From Serinus canaria (Eukaryota; Chordata; Aves; Passeriformes; Fringillidae), in the NCBI RefSeq assembly GCF_022539315.1, contig NC_066316.1, positions 52,391,994 to 52,455,993 on the forward strand: 64,000 bases of DNA, written 5' to 3'. The notes under the pieces were generated by a model, which saw only the letters and a list, made by a program, of their open reading frames with translations, ran no database searches and was not told where the DNA came from. Position numbers and translations under genes: made by a program. The first letter of the stretch is position 1. Each line of letters opens with the position of its first letter. This document shows positions 24,979-36,200 of the stretch, one piece after another.

Positions 24979-27900
24979 GTGAGTGTGCCGTGCTCTCTAC
25001 TCGCAATTGCCTGGGGAACAAGGTCAGAGCAATAGCGTCGCCCGCAGGTACCTTATATCGGCTGTAACGCGGTTTGTTAAGTAAAGCCGGCAGCCTTGCT
25101 GGAAGTGTTTTTCCAGGTCAGATGTGGTAAGTCGTAGGAAGAGCTTTCAGGCGCTTGAGAATACTTGGTGGGTTTGTTGATCCAGAGCGCCCGTGTGTGC
25201 CGATGTTAGAGCTGTGCCTGGGTAGTGGTGCTGCCGATGGCCCTCATGACTGATGCTGAATTGCTGCTTTAGGAGCAGCCGTCTAAACTCTCACGAAGCA
25301 AGGTATGTCTTGATGAATTTCCTTATCAGTTTCCCGTGTTTCTTGGATGAAGTGCGTTGCAGAATTCCTTTTGAGGGCTGTATGCTAAACTGTGTGCTGT
25401 TATCAGATATGTACTGTTGCATGTATTGCCATTTTGCAGCTGAATAAGCTGCGTTTGCTGTTAGAGCAAATGAAATGTCTGTTGTGCGTGTGGGGAGGTG
25501 AGTTAAGCTCCCACCGGTCTCTTTATGCTTTGTCTCCAAGCATTTGTTTATAAGGCATTGCCTTAAAACGAATATATCAGCAGTTCTCTTAAGGTGCATT
25601 TAATATTTAATTTTTTGTTAACAGTTAACCAAATTTCCTTTTGCAGCCTCACAAGAAGAAAAAGCCCTTCATAGAGAAGAAGAAAGCAGTAACATTTCAC
25701 TTAGTGCACCGAAGTCAGAGGGATCCTCTTGCTGCTGATGATACTGCACCCCAGAGAGTTCTGCTGCCCACACAGAAAGTAAGTACTCGCTTTTAATACT
25801 GAGGTTCATTCAGATAAGAAACACCATGGAGAAAAAAAGTTGGTATGCAATTATACAGTTCAAAAACAGCCTGAGAGAAGGTAGGTTTTAGTTCAGCTTA
25901 TTAAAAAAGGGATGTTGTAGGGAATTTCGCAGTTGTGAGTCACTGCCTGATGGTTGAAGGATGACTTAACTGGCATTAGAGGTGTAAATGTATAAAGAAA
26001 ACAACAACAAAACTTGCCTGATTCATTCTGATAAAACAGGCATTGTTGGAAAGGTCCTGCTCAGACAGCACCCAGACATGGAACCAGCTGACTACAACGT
26101 TCTCATTGGCTGTGGATTAGGGTGAGAAGTGGAGAGAGGACTTCAACAGACAGACACTCTCAGTAGATGTGTTGCTTTTCTTTTTGGTAGTTAGTTTTAA
26201 ATGGACTTGAGTAACTAAATATATTGATTTATTTGATTATTTTCTTCTCCCCCCTCTTCCTAGGGGCATGAGGAGCAAAGAAGGGAAGAGCAGCGCAAGT
26301 ATGGTGTCTTCTTTGATGATGACTATGACTATTTGCAGCACCTCAAAGAAGCCTCTGGTCCCTCTGAGCTTGTCCCATCTGTGCGTGGGCAGCAAAGCAG
26401 AATTGTCATCACAAGTGAGGGGCACATAGAGGATGAAATTCAGAGAATTGCAGTAAGTGGTATTTTTGCTGATGGTAGTGCTGTTCTTGGGAATATTTAC
26501 ATTCCCTAGACACATTAATTGTATATATATTTATATTTATGTGTAAGGATCCTTTTGACCCACAACCAACTTGACTTTCCTACAAATAAACCCAGAAGCT
26601 GGCAAGCTGGTGTTTACTGATTAGCACAGTGTTAAAACACTTCAGGTACCCACAACAAACTTTTTTCTATAGAGATGGCTTGCAGAAGTGTTTATTTGAA
26701 CAAGTCATGTGTTTTTCTGGGGTGGGTGTTTTTAAGGTTTTTTAGAACTTCTAAATGCTGTGGGAGTTATGAATCAGGTTGTATTATCAGCACACCATGT
26801 TGTTAAAGGGGAATGTAATAGAAGCCAGACAGAATAAAAACAAACTTTTCAATTGCTGGCATAACTTGTAGAAGTTCACAGTGGTGGTTCACACTGGAGT
26901 GGAAAAACAGTAAATGTTTTGAAGCAGTGAAGCATGCCATTGCCAGTCACTTATAGCTGAGGGTGTTTGATCTAACCCAATATCGTCATTTTAGTCAAAA
27001 CCAATAATCTTAGTCAGAGGAACCTTGCAGGTACAGCTTGGTGATACTACATAAGGTTTAAAGTTAGGATAGATGTGCATGTTGTGAAGCTTTTAACAAG
27101 CCTTTCAGTAAAGGGGTGAATTCAAATGTGTGCTTGTGTTCTCAAAACAAACCAAAAACATTTAAAAATTTCCATGTGCCTGCTGTACAATCATTCTCTA
27201 AAAAGCTTTAGAGATGCAAAAAATACTGTTTCTGTACATGGAGAATATTGAAAATAATAGAATTGATGCTGCCAGCACTTTATGTTGCTATCACTGTATA
27301 ACTCTGAAAATTTGCTGCAGATAATGTAGCACTTGTTGAAAACATTTAAATAGCACTAACAGAGTTTCTTTTTGTCACAGGAATGTCTGCATGATTTTGT
27401 TAATCTGAGCTCAAATAAGAAGCTGAGAAGAAATACATTGTGATCCTGTTTTTCTGTTTCTTTTTCTAAGGCTCCATCTATTAAGTTGCCTTCCTCAGTA
27501 TTTGCCACAGAGTTTGAAGAGGATGTGGGCTTGTTAAATAAAGCTGCTCCTGTTTCAGGTATTTGTCACCTTCCTGTGATGTGAGTTGCAATCTAGGAAG
27601 TAGATGGTAATTAGGGCTTCTATTGTGATGGCATTTTTTTTTTTTGGCTTAGAACAGGCTCAGTAGCAGACATAAGGAATGATCTGTGAGAGACCCATGT
27701 TTCAATTTGAGACTTACTTCTGTGATTGGCCAATGAGAGTTCTTTAGCTTTGCTTGGAGAGGGTGAATCCATGATCTCTTACTATGGCATAGCAAATGCA
27801 AACTAATAACAGGGGAAAACTGTAGGTAATACTATTAATTTATTATTCTGTCCCTTTGTATCCAAGTCTGGAACTGCATTCTCACTCAGTTTCTCTTCAA

Positions 27901-30900
27901 ATGCTGAGTAGTGTTTGCATCCCTTCATTAGTGTTATTTCAGTGTTACAGGCTGTGAGTAGGTTTTTGTTATGTATCCACGTTTGCACTGGACATTGACT
28001 CCACAGCTATCTCCATCTTTCATAACAGTAAGGAATTGTAGCAGTTCTCTCTGTCCTGACAGGAGAATGCTCAAGACAATTCTGTTAATTGCAACAGAGA
28101 AACACTTTTAACCTTTTGTAATGTAAGGAATTTTAGGATTGGAGCTAATGCTTTTAGCTAATCATGTGGTATTTTAACCTGGATATTTTTTCTTTTACAA
28201 TAGTCTATATTAAAATGCATTTATGAAAGACCTCTGGGAAATGTTTTATTCTGAGTGATAAAAATTGGCAAGAGATTGGTGGCATGCCCTGGCTTTTATC
28301 AGATCTACAAATATTCTTGAGGAATTTTATGATTCTTTGGTTTAAGCTTTCCTTACTGCAAATTAACAGTCCAGCTGGGTTGGTTTTTATCCAGGAAAGT
28401 AACTTTGTAATGTCAGAGAAATTTAAATATTTACATTTCGTTTTTTCAACTTTCTAGGACCACGGCTAGATTTTGACCCAGATATTGTTGCAGCCCTTGA
28501 TGATGATTTTGACTTTGACAATCCAGAAAATATCCTGGAAGATGATTTTGTTCTGCAAGCAAATAAACCACAGAAGCGGTAGATAGAGCTTTGTTGAAAC
28601 ATTTGTTATGTAAATAGGAGAAATTCTATTTGCTATTGCATGTGGTGGTGTAGGAAGCCACAATGGTTTCAGATTTCAAATTGAATACTTTGGTGTGTTG
28701 AAAAAAGTCTTACCTTGTGTTACTTGGATGGCAGCTTGCAAAATGAAGTTTATTATGTTATCCAAAAAGTGGGTTTCATTTGTTACTTTGAGCTTATGGA
28801 TCATGTGCAGTGTTTGGAATAATAGTGTTCTTGAACTGTTTAAAACATTGTCATCTATAACATGTAAAATATATCAGTAATAGTAGGCCAATGGGTGTTT
28901 CTGAACCCTTTACAAATGCTTCGTGTTTGCTTACAAATACCCCACTGCATTTTATCTGCTTAGGTTTTGGCATCATTCTCATAATTTCATGAACAGTAAG
29001 AGTTTTAATAGTCAAGAATGCAGCTGTTATTTTTCTGCTTTGACATGTACAGCTGAATATAAAAACAACTTTAGTCTTAGTGCACAGATGCATGATCCAG
29101 CTAGCAATGCTTTCAGCTCTCAGACAAGTGTCTCACTCGAGATTTAAATCCATTATTGCCAAATGGTTTCAGGTAACCCAGCATAGGTCAGAGCTATGTA
29201 AAGGTCCATGTATTATTCTAAAACTATTTTGTGCTTCTGTTCAGGGGACCAGATGCTGAGGATGAAGATGAATGGGAAGATATGGAAGATGATAGTGATG
29301 AGAAGGATAGCTGCAGTACTGATAAAGACTATGATTCAGAAGGTCCTTTGTCAGATGGTGAGGTTAATGGACAGACAAAAGATTTCCTTTTTATGCAAGA
29401 AGAAACCAGGAGTCGTTTCACGGAATATTCTATGACATCTTCAGTGATAAGACGGAATGAGCAGTTAACCCTGTTGGATGACAGATTTGAGAAGGTGAGG
29501 CTGCGCAAGAGTGTAACTGTGAAGGGTGTTAGGTGCTTCTTTGTCTATTGATTCATTTCATCATGCAGTGTCCTGTATACCTGTGCAGATTTTACTTCTT
29601 TTAGCAGTCAGGGCATCAAGCTACTGCTCTCTGCAAGTGTTCTGCATTTAATACTGGGTACATTTAGAGGCTTGTGTAACCTAGACTGTAGTATTAATTG
29701 CTATTGCAAGGCCTAGCAGAGATGGAGATAAACAAAATTACTCCAATGACTGTATGATCATTCATAATTAGTGATACACTTTTGTCCAAGAGGCTCAGTT
29801 CAACACAGCAAGCAATTTACAGGTCCCTGGTAAAGTATACATTCATGAATGGAGCATGGAAATAGGGTGTAACTTTTGTTCTGAGCAGTGACAGGCTTCT
29901 TAAGGCATAGATTGAAATAATGCATCAGAATAAAAAATGTTTTTTAGAAGCTGGTTTTTATATTATTATAAGATAACTTTGTGAGTCCTGTGTGGAAAGA
30001 ACACTGACAGTAAGGAGGAAATCCTACTACAGATGTGTTTGGCAGTTGTTCAGCAAATGCGAGGGGAGAGGGAAAAGAGGCAAATAAAAAGAAGTGCGTG
30101 GCTCTTCTTTAAGCTGTCAAGAAGTTGCATGACAAATGTGGTCTAATTACAGATACCCACTTCTTTATTTTAGTTTTATGAACAATTTGATGAAGATGAG
30201 ATTGGAGCCCTAGATAACGTGGAGTTAGAAGGCTACATCAACACAGACAATGCTCGGTTGCAGGAAGTCCTGGATGATTACTACAAAGAGAAAGCAAAGA
30301 AGTATGTGTTCCCAGAAGTACTGCTTCACATAAGTAGCTCTGTAATCCTCTGTTTATGTGGAAGTTTTGGGTGTGTTGTTTCAAGATCACGTACTCAAAA
30401 GATTGCATCCCACAGTAAAAGCAGCTGCATAAGAGTATTTTCCATTTGTATGATAAAGTTAAGTTGGTTTGAGTAGGTTATGCTGTATAATTGTGTCGAA
30501 CTTAATGTAAGCAGTATCTATTAGAGGCATTCATCCTCTTGAAAAGCAGAAATACTTCTTTTGTGTCTTTGTCCTAATGTTTTTAGTTTATTTTGAGGAG
30601 ACTTACTTAAGGAAACTTCATTTTTGCTACAAATTTCATTGGAAGTAGCTTTATTGGGTCTTGGGCTTGACTTAAGGGAGTCTGGGTTTACATAATTATA
30701 CATTTTCAATAAGAGATAAAACATTTTTTTTGTTCTCTGAACTTTGAAAAAGTTGTGTGAAATTGGACACTCTTGAACCTGATGAAGATTTGGACTCTCT
30801 TGTAAATGAAGAAAGTGAAGAGGAAAAGGAAGAAATAGTAACTGTAGTTATTGAGGAGCCAAAAGAAAAGTGGGATTGTGAATCCATTTTGAGTAAGTAT

Positions 30901-32817
30901 TTTGGAGTTTGATTATTTGTTCTTAGGATTTCAAGGGAAATGATAGTGATTTCAGAACTTCCCTGCCAGTGCTTCAGGTAAAATGGTTTATTCTCTGAGC
31001 ACAACAGGAGAAATTCCCAAAATCTAAGTAGCAGTACAATTCATAATTGCTATTTGCAAGCCTTTCTTGACTACTTTCTTTTTTCTTTGTGACTTAGGTA
31101 CCTATTCAAACTTATATAACCACCCAACACTTATTAAGGAGCCATCAAAGGTAAAATTATTAAACTTACTCTGATGAATAAAACTGGGAAAACTTCAGAT
31201 AAATGTGTTTGTTTTCTCAATGGATATCTGTTTTAAAAGACAGAGAGCAGAAATGAGTGTTGGGGAGGGCTCTGGTATTATTTCTTCACTAAAGAAGAGT
31301 TTGGATATAATTTTTCTTATTAGAAGGAAAACTGAGTTAGTTAAATTTTTTATAATAGCTAGGCAGAAACAGAGCAAGGAATTTCCTTTGTTGTTATCTG
31401 TGAGACACCTGTGAGATTTGTGTAATCTGTGTCTCACCACCACATACTTGCTCAGATTTATTTTCCTATGGTCTGGAACAATTTCTTCTAGTTCTTTGGT
31501 CTTCCATAGGTTCCCCATCATTAGAGCACAGCTCTAATATAATATCTAATATAATATCAATATAATTTGATATCCCCAAATTTGAAATGAACCTTTTTCT
31601 TGCAAGCTTATAAAGGAATATTGACTACTTGAGTTCTTTATTTTTTCAGTAATATTTAAATAGAAGGGGAAAATGTTTTTCTTGTTCTGGAAGGCCAGAT
31701 TTTGTCACAGATGTTTTGATTTTTTACTTTGGGATTAATGTGTGTTTTTGTGGGGGAATTAAATAGTATGAGGAGACTTAACATTTATTACTGTTTAATC
31801 TGGATTTGAAGTTTTTACATTGATAAGGCAGTGCCATGTGCACTTCTTGGAGAGAAAGCTAGGGGCCACTAATTCCTATCACTCTCTATTTTAGCCCAAA
31901 CCAATAAAAATTTCTCAAAAGACTGGAATTCCCCTACACATCCTGCCTCAGAAAGGTCTGACTGCTAAGCAGGTGGAACGCATGCAAATGATAAATAGCA
32001 GTGACCTGCCAAAAGCATCAACACAGCCTCGTTCCAAAGCTGAGAGCAAAGAGGATCGCAAAGCCAGAAAACAGGCAATCAAAGAGGAGCGAAAGGTACA
32101 CCTGACTGCAAATAAAACCTTGCAGAGCATTTCATGTTATCTGAATTCTGTCTTACAAGCTTTCTTTAAAACTCTCTTGTTGTGTGTAAAGGTAATGGGA
32201 AAATCTTGCTGGTCTCAAAGGACTAATTATTGCTTCTTAAAAATAAAAAAAAAAAATCTACTGGAAAGAAAGTTAACATCACACTTTTGTCTTACTGATT
32301 TCCAGTGTCAAAACTTTGGGTCTGTTACTGTGGCCACTACTGCAGGTACAACTGCTGAAGGAACATCAGATTTCCTTACAGTCTAGAGTAGCAAAGGAAA
32401 TAGTTACTTTTCATTTTGTGTGATCTGAAACATCATATCTGAAAGAAATGCGGAAAATCCTAATTGGTTGCAGTGAATCGTAGCTGTCTTATTTAGGAAC
32501 AGAAATTGACAGCATATTCAAAGCTTCTGCTAACTAAAGGTGTTTATCCTGGTCGTACACATATTAACTTGACTACCAATAATTAGTGCCATAAATAATT
32601 GCCAGATTGCTCTTATTTTCATGATCTAGAAGAGTTAATTGGAATAGTTTGATTTTGCATGTTAATTACTATTTTGTAAATTTCTCATTATTCCTGTGTA
32701 CAGGAACGCAGAATGGAGAAGAAAGCCAACAAGCTGGCCTTCAAACAGGAGAAAACAAGACAAGAGAAAGAGTTGCTCAATCTGAAACAAAATGTGCAAG
32801 GTCTGAAGCTGTCCTGA
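24976..32817 (+). CDS. LTV1: LTV1 ribosome biogenesis factor (complete gene, 11 coding exons)
   Basis: Join: 24976-24978, 25647-25778, 26264-26452, 27471-27558, 28458-28578, 29245-29494, 30174-30301, 30753-30892, 31098-31150, 31895-32095, 32704-32817; 1,419 bases, 472 aa plus stop (human about 475). LTV1 is a non-ribosomal factor bound to late pre-40S particles near uS3; its phosphorylation by CK1 lets it leave, and it supports 40S maturation and export. Seen: a basic N-terminus (PHKKKKPFIEKKKAVTFHLV), the GVFFDDDYDYLQHLKE block, KLPSSVFATEFEEDVGLLNK, RLDFDPDIVAALDDDFDFDN, a long acidic middle, SRFTEYSMTSSVIRRNEQLT, DDYYKEKAKNCVKLDTLEP, and a basic coiled C-terminus ending QNVQGLKLS. Every junction has GT-AG sites and matching phase. 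The start is fixed by MPH and the CpG island. Identification is secure from whole-length similarity. Confidence 0.98.
24979..26263 (+). other. LTV1 introns 1 and 2
   Basis: Intron 1 (24979-25646) begins inside the CpG island with GTGAGT; intron 2 is 25779-26263. Nothing further recognised in either; no clear snoRNA. Confidence 0.8.
25647..25778 (+). CDS. LTV1: LTV1 coding exon 2
   Basis: 44 codons, phase 0 at both ends, between ccttttgcag and GTAAGT. Lysine-rich PHKKKKPFIEKKKA then FHLVHRSQRDPLAADDTAPQ, the conserved LTV1 N-terminus and a likely nuclear-localisation or rRNA-contact segment. Confidence 0.97.
26264..26452 (+). CDS. LTV1: LTV1 coding exon 3
   Basis: 63 codons, phase 0. RKYGVFFDDDYDYLQHLKEA is the family's best conserved block; the following residues up to DEIQRIA are variable, as in other species. 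Confidence 0.97.
26453..28457 (+). other. LTV1 introns 3 and 4
   Basis: 26453-27470 and 27559-28457. AT-rich with a T-run near 27,640. No exon, snoRNA box pair or transposon recognised. Confidence 0.75.
27471..27558 (+). CDS. LTV1: LTV1 coding exon 4
   Basis: 29 codons plus one base between ctttttctaag and GTATTT. Reads IKLPSSVFATEFEEDVGLLN then KAAPVSG (split Gly). Confidence 0.97.
28458..28578 (+). CDS. LTV1: LTV1 coding exon 5
   Basis: 121 bases. PRLDFDPDIVAALDDDFDFD then ILEDDFVLQANKPQK; ends CG, completed to Arg by the next exon. Donor GTAGAT is weaker than its neighbours. Confidence 0.96.
29245..29494 (+). CDS. LTV1: LTV1 coding exon 6 (acidic region)
   Basis: 83 codons after a completing G. 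Very acidic (DAEDEDEWEDMEDDSDEKDS), with Ser-Glu/Asp sites that suit CK2-type kinases, then FTEYSMTSSVIRRNEQLTLL conserved in all LTV1 proteins. Reading through its donor gives a stop soon after. Confidence 0.97.
30174..30301 (+). CDS. LTV1: LTV1 coding exon 7
   Basis: 42 codons plus AA between tttattttag and GTATGT. FYEQFDEDEIGALDNVELEG and RLQEVLDDYYKEKAK match the family. Confidence 0.97.
30753..30892 (+). CDS. LTV1: LTV1 coding exon 8
   Basis: 140 bases; AA|T gives Asn, then CVKLDTLEPDEDLDSLVNEE, a Glu-rich run, and EEPKEKWDCESIL. The acceptor (gaaaaag) has a purine-rich end, but phase and homology (NCVKL) fix it. The SxxS/SE-type sites around SEEE lie where CK1/CK2 phosphorylation is known in LTV1. 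Confidence 0.96.
31098..31150 (+). CDS. LTV1: LTV1 coding exon 9
   Basis: 53 bases: A|GT gives Ser, then TYSNLYNHPTLIKEPSK. Donor GTAAAA, acceptor gtgacttag. Confidence 0.96.
31895..32095 (+). CDS. LTV1: LTV1 coding exon 10
   Basis: 67 codons, phase 0. KTGIPLHILPQKGLTAKQVE, MINSSDLPKASTQPRSKAES and the basic KEDRKARKQAIKEERK. Confidence 0.97.
32096..32703 (+). other. LTV1 intron 10
   Basis: GTACAC donor, tgtgtacag acceptor. The exon-10 frame stays open for about 95 codons into the intron, so a retained-intron isoform would end at 32,386; no family similarity there. Confidence 0.75.
32704..32817 (+). CDS. LTV1: LTV1 coding exon 11 and stop
   Basis: 37 codons and TGA. ERRMEKKANKLAFKQEKTRQ then EKELLNLKQNVQGLKLS, a basic helical tail. 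Compared with human it carries one extra C-terminal Ser. Confidence 0.97.
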   Translation, partial: ERRMEKKANKLAFKQEKTRQEKELLNLKQNVQGLKLS

Positions 32818-33175
32818 TGAAACTGAGAAACTTACTGTGGAAATATCCCTAATTTTTCATTGTTGTTGAGAAGGGAACTGCTAACTCACACCTTTGCCAG
32901 TCCTGCTCAAAGGGCGTTGTTCAAATCTCACTGTAACAAGACTCAGTAACTTGTCATTTTTTCTAAAGTGAAATTCTATATATAATAATGTGTTGGTGAT
33001 ATCTTTTCTGTCATGAGTAACATGGCAATGGCTGCAAAGTTTCATTACAGTAGAAATGTATTAAAATTACAAATATTTTTCTTACAAGTTATCACTGAAC
33101 AAAGTTATATATATTTGTTGAATGTATTCAACAAATCATCAGAATCCTACAGATTTGATCTGATTAGATTCTTCT

Positions 33176-33181
33176 ATTAAA
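33176..33181 (+). terminator. LTV1: candidate LTV1 poly(A) signal
   Basis: ATTAAA about 360 bases after the stop, followed by TTTGTGTCTTTTCTC (GU/U-rich). This UTR length fits the short human LTV1 3' UTR. A later AATAAA at 34135 is an alternative. Confidence 0.45.
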
Positions 33182-33209
33182 TTATTTCAGTTTACAAAAC
33201 AGTATTTTC

Positions 33210-36200
33210 ATTTGTGTCTTTTCTCTCTTATACTGATGGTTGATCATAGTTCCTTGCTATGGTACAGTTTTGTAAGTCAAGGAATTTACACCCATTCCTC
33301 CTTGGTTTTTTTTTGGGTGGATTATTTATTGGTTTGGTACTATGATGGGAGCCTTTTTTAAACAAAGGTGTCTGAAAAGCTGTTCTGCAGCTAGACATTA
33401 CTGTTACCTAACCTGAGTTTTACATTTCCTGGCAAACAAAATCTGTCACAAGGAGTGTTGCAGTTACAGTAGTCAGTGACCATTAATGTTGCCATTGGAA
33501 TTGGCTTTGCTGGAAGTACTCAATCTGAGTAGGATGGCAAATAAATAGCTGGTACTTGGATAAAATGTATGTGTTGCAGATAGTCACTGTCTTGGTGTTT
33601 CTAGAATACCCTTCCTCAGGTCTTGTGTTTATCTTTGTTTAATTGGAATACAAACTTAATACCCACTACTATAGTTATAAAAACTTCCTAAAGATGAGCT
33701 GAGGGCCAAAATCTGTAGGTTTGGTGTGAACTTAAATGTTTATACTGTGAACATTAATTATTTTGATAGTGACTGGTTCATAATGTGGGTGAAATGAATA
33801 GGATTTGTAGTCAGCCCTGAATCCTGTATTCATTAAAAACCCCTTAGGTTTGTGCCTGTATGTTGCAGACAATCTTCTGCTTTTATGTGAAAAGTTAACC
33901 TTTTTACTGGAAGGGACATGGTAACCAATACATCAGTGCTGTGTCCTGACTACTGGTGAATTCAAAGCATCTTCAATATTCCTTCCATAGTTTTGTGGAT
34001 ACTAGATGGAGACAAGCTAACAGGGACTGATAAAGTCTTTTAATATACAGAAAATTCAAAATATTTGTTTTTTATTGGAAGAATGCTTTTATAATATATT
34101 TTGATTGGTAAAGTATCATGATTTTGGAGAAGGGAATAAAGAGGCATCTGAATCTGCAAGTCTTGATCACTGCTCAGAAACCTAGACTATCATATACAGT
34201 ATACACATCTAGATTAAGCCTTTATTTTCTACAATTGTCTGTTAACAGAATCAATAGAAATAATCTGTATGATTAGAAAAAGTTTCAGCATTTTCCTTTA
34301 GCTGATGCCTGTACTAGTTTTCATGTGTTTGACAAGCTTAAGGGGGATCTGCCTGTGTCTTAATTGCTAATTGTGTAGTCACTGACTCTGTGGTAACTGG
34401 AACACTGACCACCCAGTACTCAGGACTGGTGACAACAAAACAGAAAAGGAAATGTGAGAAGCAAGTCTGTTGAGGTGAGTCAGATACCAGGAAATAAGTT
34501 CAATGGAACAAGTCAGTAACAGATGCTGTTCAGTGCTTTGGGGTGGAATATGATTTTGTGGTTTACCAAAAAGAACAGTCTTACTAAAGCCAGTGCACAC
34601 ATTCTTTGCTGGGTTTCTCATCACTGATTCAGTGGTACTGTGCTTATAGCTAAAGTCCTTTAAAATAAATACAAAAGGGAAAACAAACATCTAGAGGGGA
34701 TGAGAACAGAATAAAGTGGGGGAGGCAGAGGAAGGCGCTTGAAATGGTGAGTGTAGTCTGGACTAAGGACAGACACAGCTGTTGCTTGGAAACAAAAGAG
34801 GAAAGACATTTAAACAGAGGCAAAAGGAAAGGGGTCAAAAAGATTTCAGAATTGCTTTGTTCCTCTTCATTTGTAATCAGTGAAACACTGCAGTAACCTT
34901 AATAGTGCTTTGGAGTGTGGTAAAATCTCAAGGAAAAGGTAAAAAACAAAAGAAGTCATTAATCTGCTTAGCAAGACAAGGATTTCTTTTGTTTTAGCAA
35001 GAGGAAGTAAAGAATGCTTACTTGAGAAGTCCTTACAGAAGTTAATTTAATAAAATACCTCTGTAGGTTGCAAGTCAAATGAAGAGGACTTTTTCCTGAA
35101 GTTTTTCTAAAGGCTGTTTATGTTTAATAGAAGTCATGTCCCTGCTCTGAAATGAGTGTGATTTTCTTTGGAGTTAGAAGGGCCTGAAACTACTTTCCAT
35201 GTAACTTTAACATCTACTTTTTCCAAAAAAAAAAAAGGTGTTTTAAATGCAAATCTCAACAAACTTAACACCTACAAAGTAAGATCATCTTGGAATGCTG
35301 TTTAACATATCATGGAAGCATTCCACCTTAATAATGAAGATCATGCCACACTTTGCATGACTCTTTGTACCTTAGCCATTGCTGGGTATCCACTAGCTGA
35401 GATCCAAACCGTAAATGTGGGTGGGTGCAGGTCACCTGCCCTGAGTTTAGGCAGTGATGAACATAAGTATTGTTCCACCATCTCCTCAGCCAACTGTGAT
35501 GTCATTGTGAGAGCACATACCTGAGCAGTCATGTGGAAAACAGAATGCTGCCTGTCATAGGAAAGGAGGTTTTGTGCTTTGTTGGAACAGGATAAATGAG
35601 GAGGGAGTTCTGCAAAAGGGAACACTGGTATGCAATGGGAGGGTTGGATTTGATAGTTCTTGGGTCCTTTCCAGCTGAGGATATGCTGTAATCCTATGGA
35701 GATGTCCCTTTCTGACAATGAAGTACTGTTCCAGCAAGAGCCCTGTCCAAGCACCGACTGCTGCAGTCATGACATCCTGTGCTGTGTAACTGAGGCTCTT
35801 GCATGCTTTGCATTTTGCACAGCTGCCTGAAGTCAAGGTCTGGCTCCTTCTACAACCCATGGAAAACACTTTGCATAGTTTGTGGTAAGAACTCCTTCTT
35901 TTAAATGAGAATTTCAATGCATTTAGCTGAAGTGGGTAATGAGCACTGAGGAAGAAGGAGGTGACTGCTGGTAGAGAAGTGGGTTGAACAAGTTTAAACA
36001 ACAAATTATCTAGTAACTGCTTTCAGTAGTGAACGTGATTAGAGGATTTATCGGGCACAGACACACTGTGATTCATCTTCAGTCTTGCACTGTCTTAATT
36101 TACCTCCTTGTCCAAAACCATGTTTACTATACACTGAATTTAAAACAATGTATTTTCTCTTGCTGAGGCATAAATTACTAACTTGTAGCTTCCTTTTTTG

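Larger units (their letters stand above)
24500..25080 (+). promoter_or_regulatory. LTV1: LTV1 CpG-island promoter
   Basis: CpG density is high here, unlike the AT-rich flanks. It contains an exact NRF1-type palindrome TGCGCATGCGCG (24601-24612), an inverted CCAAT box (ATTGG, 24645), a YY1-like CAAGATGGAGG (24883-24893) and a GGCCC tandem (24565-24594). NRF1 and YY1 sites are common in TATA-less promoters of ribosome-biogenesis genes. The transcription start is not fixed; it lies before the ATG at 24976. Confidence 0.8.
28579..31894 (+). other. LTV1 introns 5 to 9
   Basis: 28579-29244, 29495-30173, 30302-30752, 30893-31097 and 31151-31894. The last holds a short AT-rich tandem (CTAATATAATAT, two perfect units at 31,534-31,557 and a decayed third). 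A TGATGAAT at about 31,173 resembles a C box but no paired D box was seen. Confidence 0.7.

Noticed and set aside
24278..25067. + strand open frames of 135-184 codons across the LTV1 promoter
   Set aside because: They run through a CR1 remnant and CpG-island DNA, where stop codons are rare by composition; no family similarity.
31165..31260. Possible box C/D snoRNA in LTV1 intron 9 (TGATGAAT)
   Set aside because: No D box (CTGA) at suitable spacing and no terminal stem; ribosome-biogenesis context alone is not evidence.
32096..32386. Continuation of the LTV1 exon 10 frame into the intron as real coding sequence
   Set aside because: The donor and the homologous exon 11 (ERRMEKKANKLAFK) fit the family; the read-through has no similarity and low-complexity Lys codons.
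35341..36004. Overlapping - strand open frames of 137 and 149 codons
   Set aside because: No recognisable domain, no splice or promoter context, and they overlap a CR1 tail at 35.64-35.70 kb.
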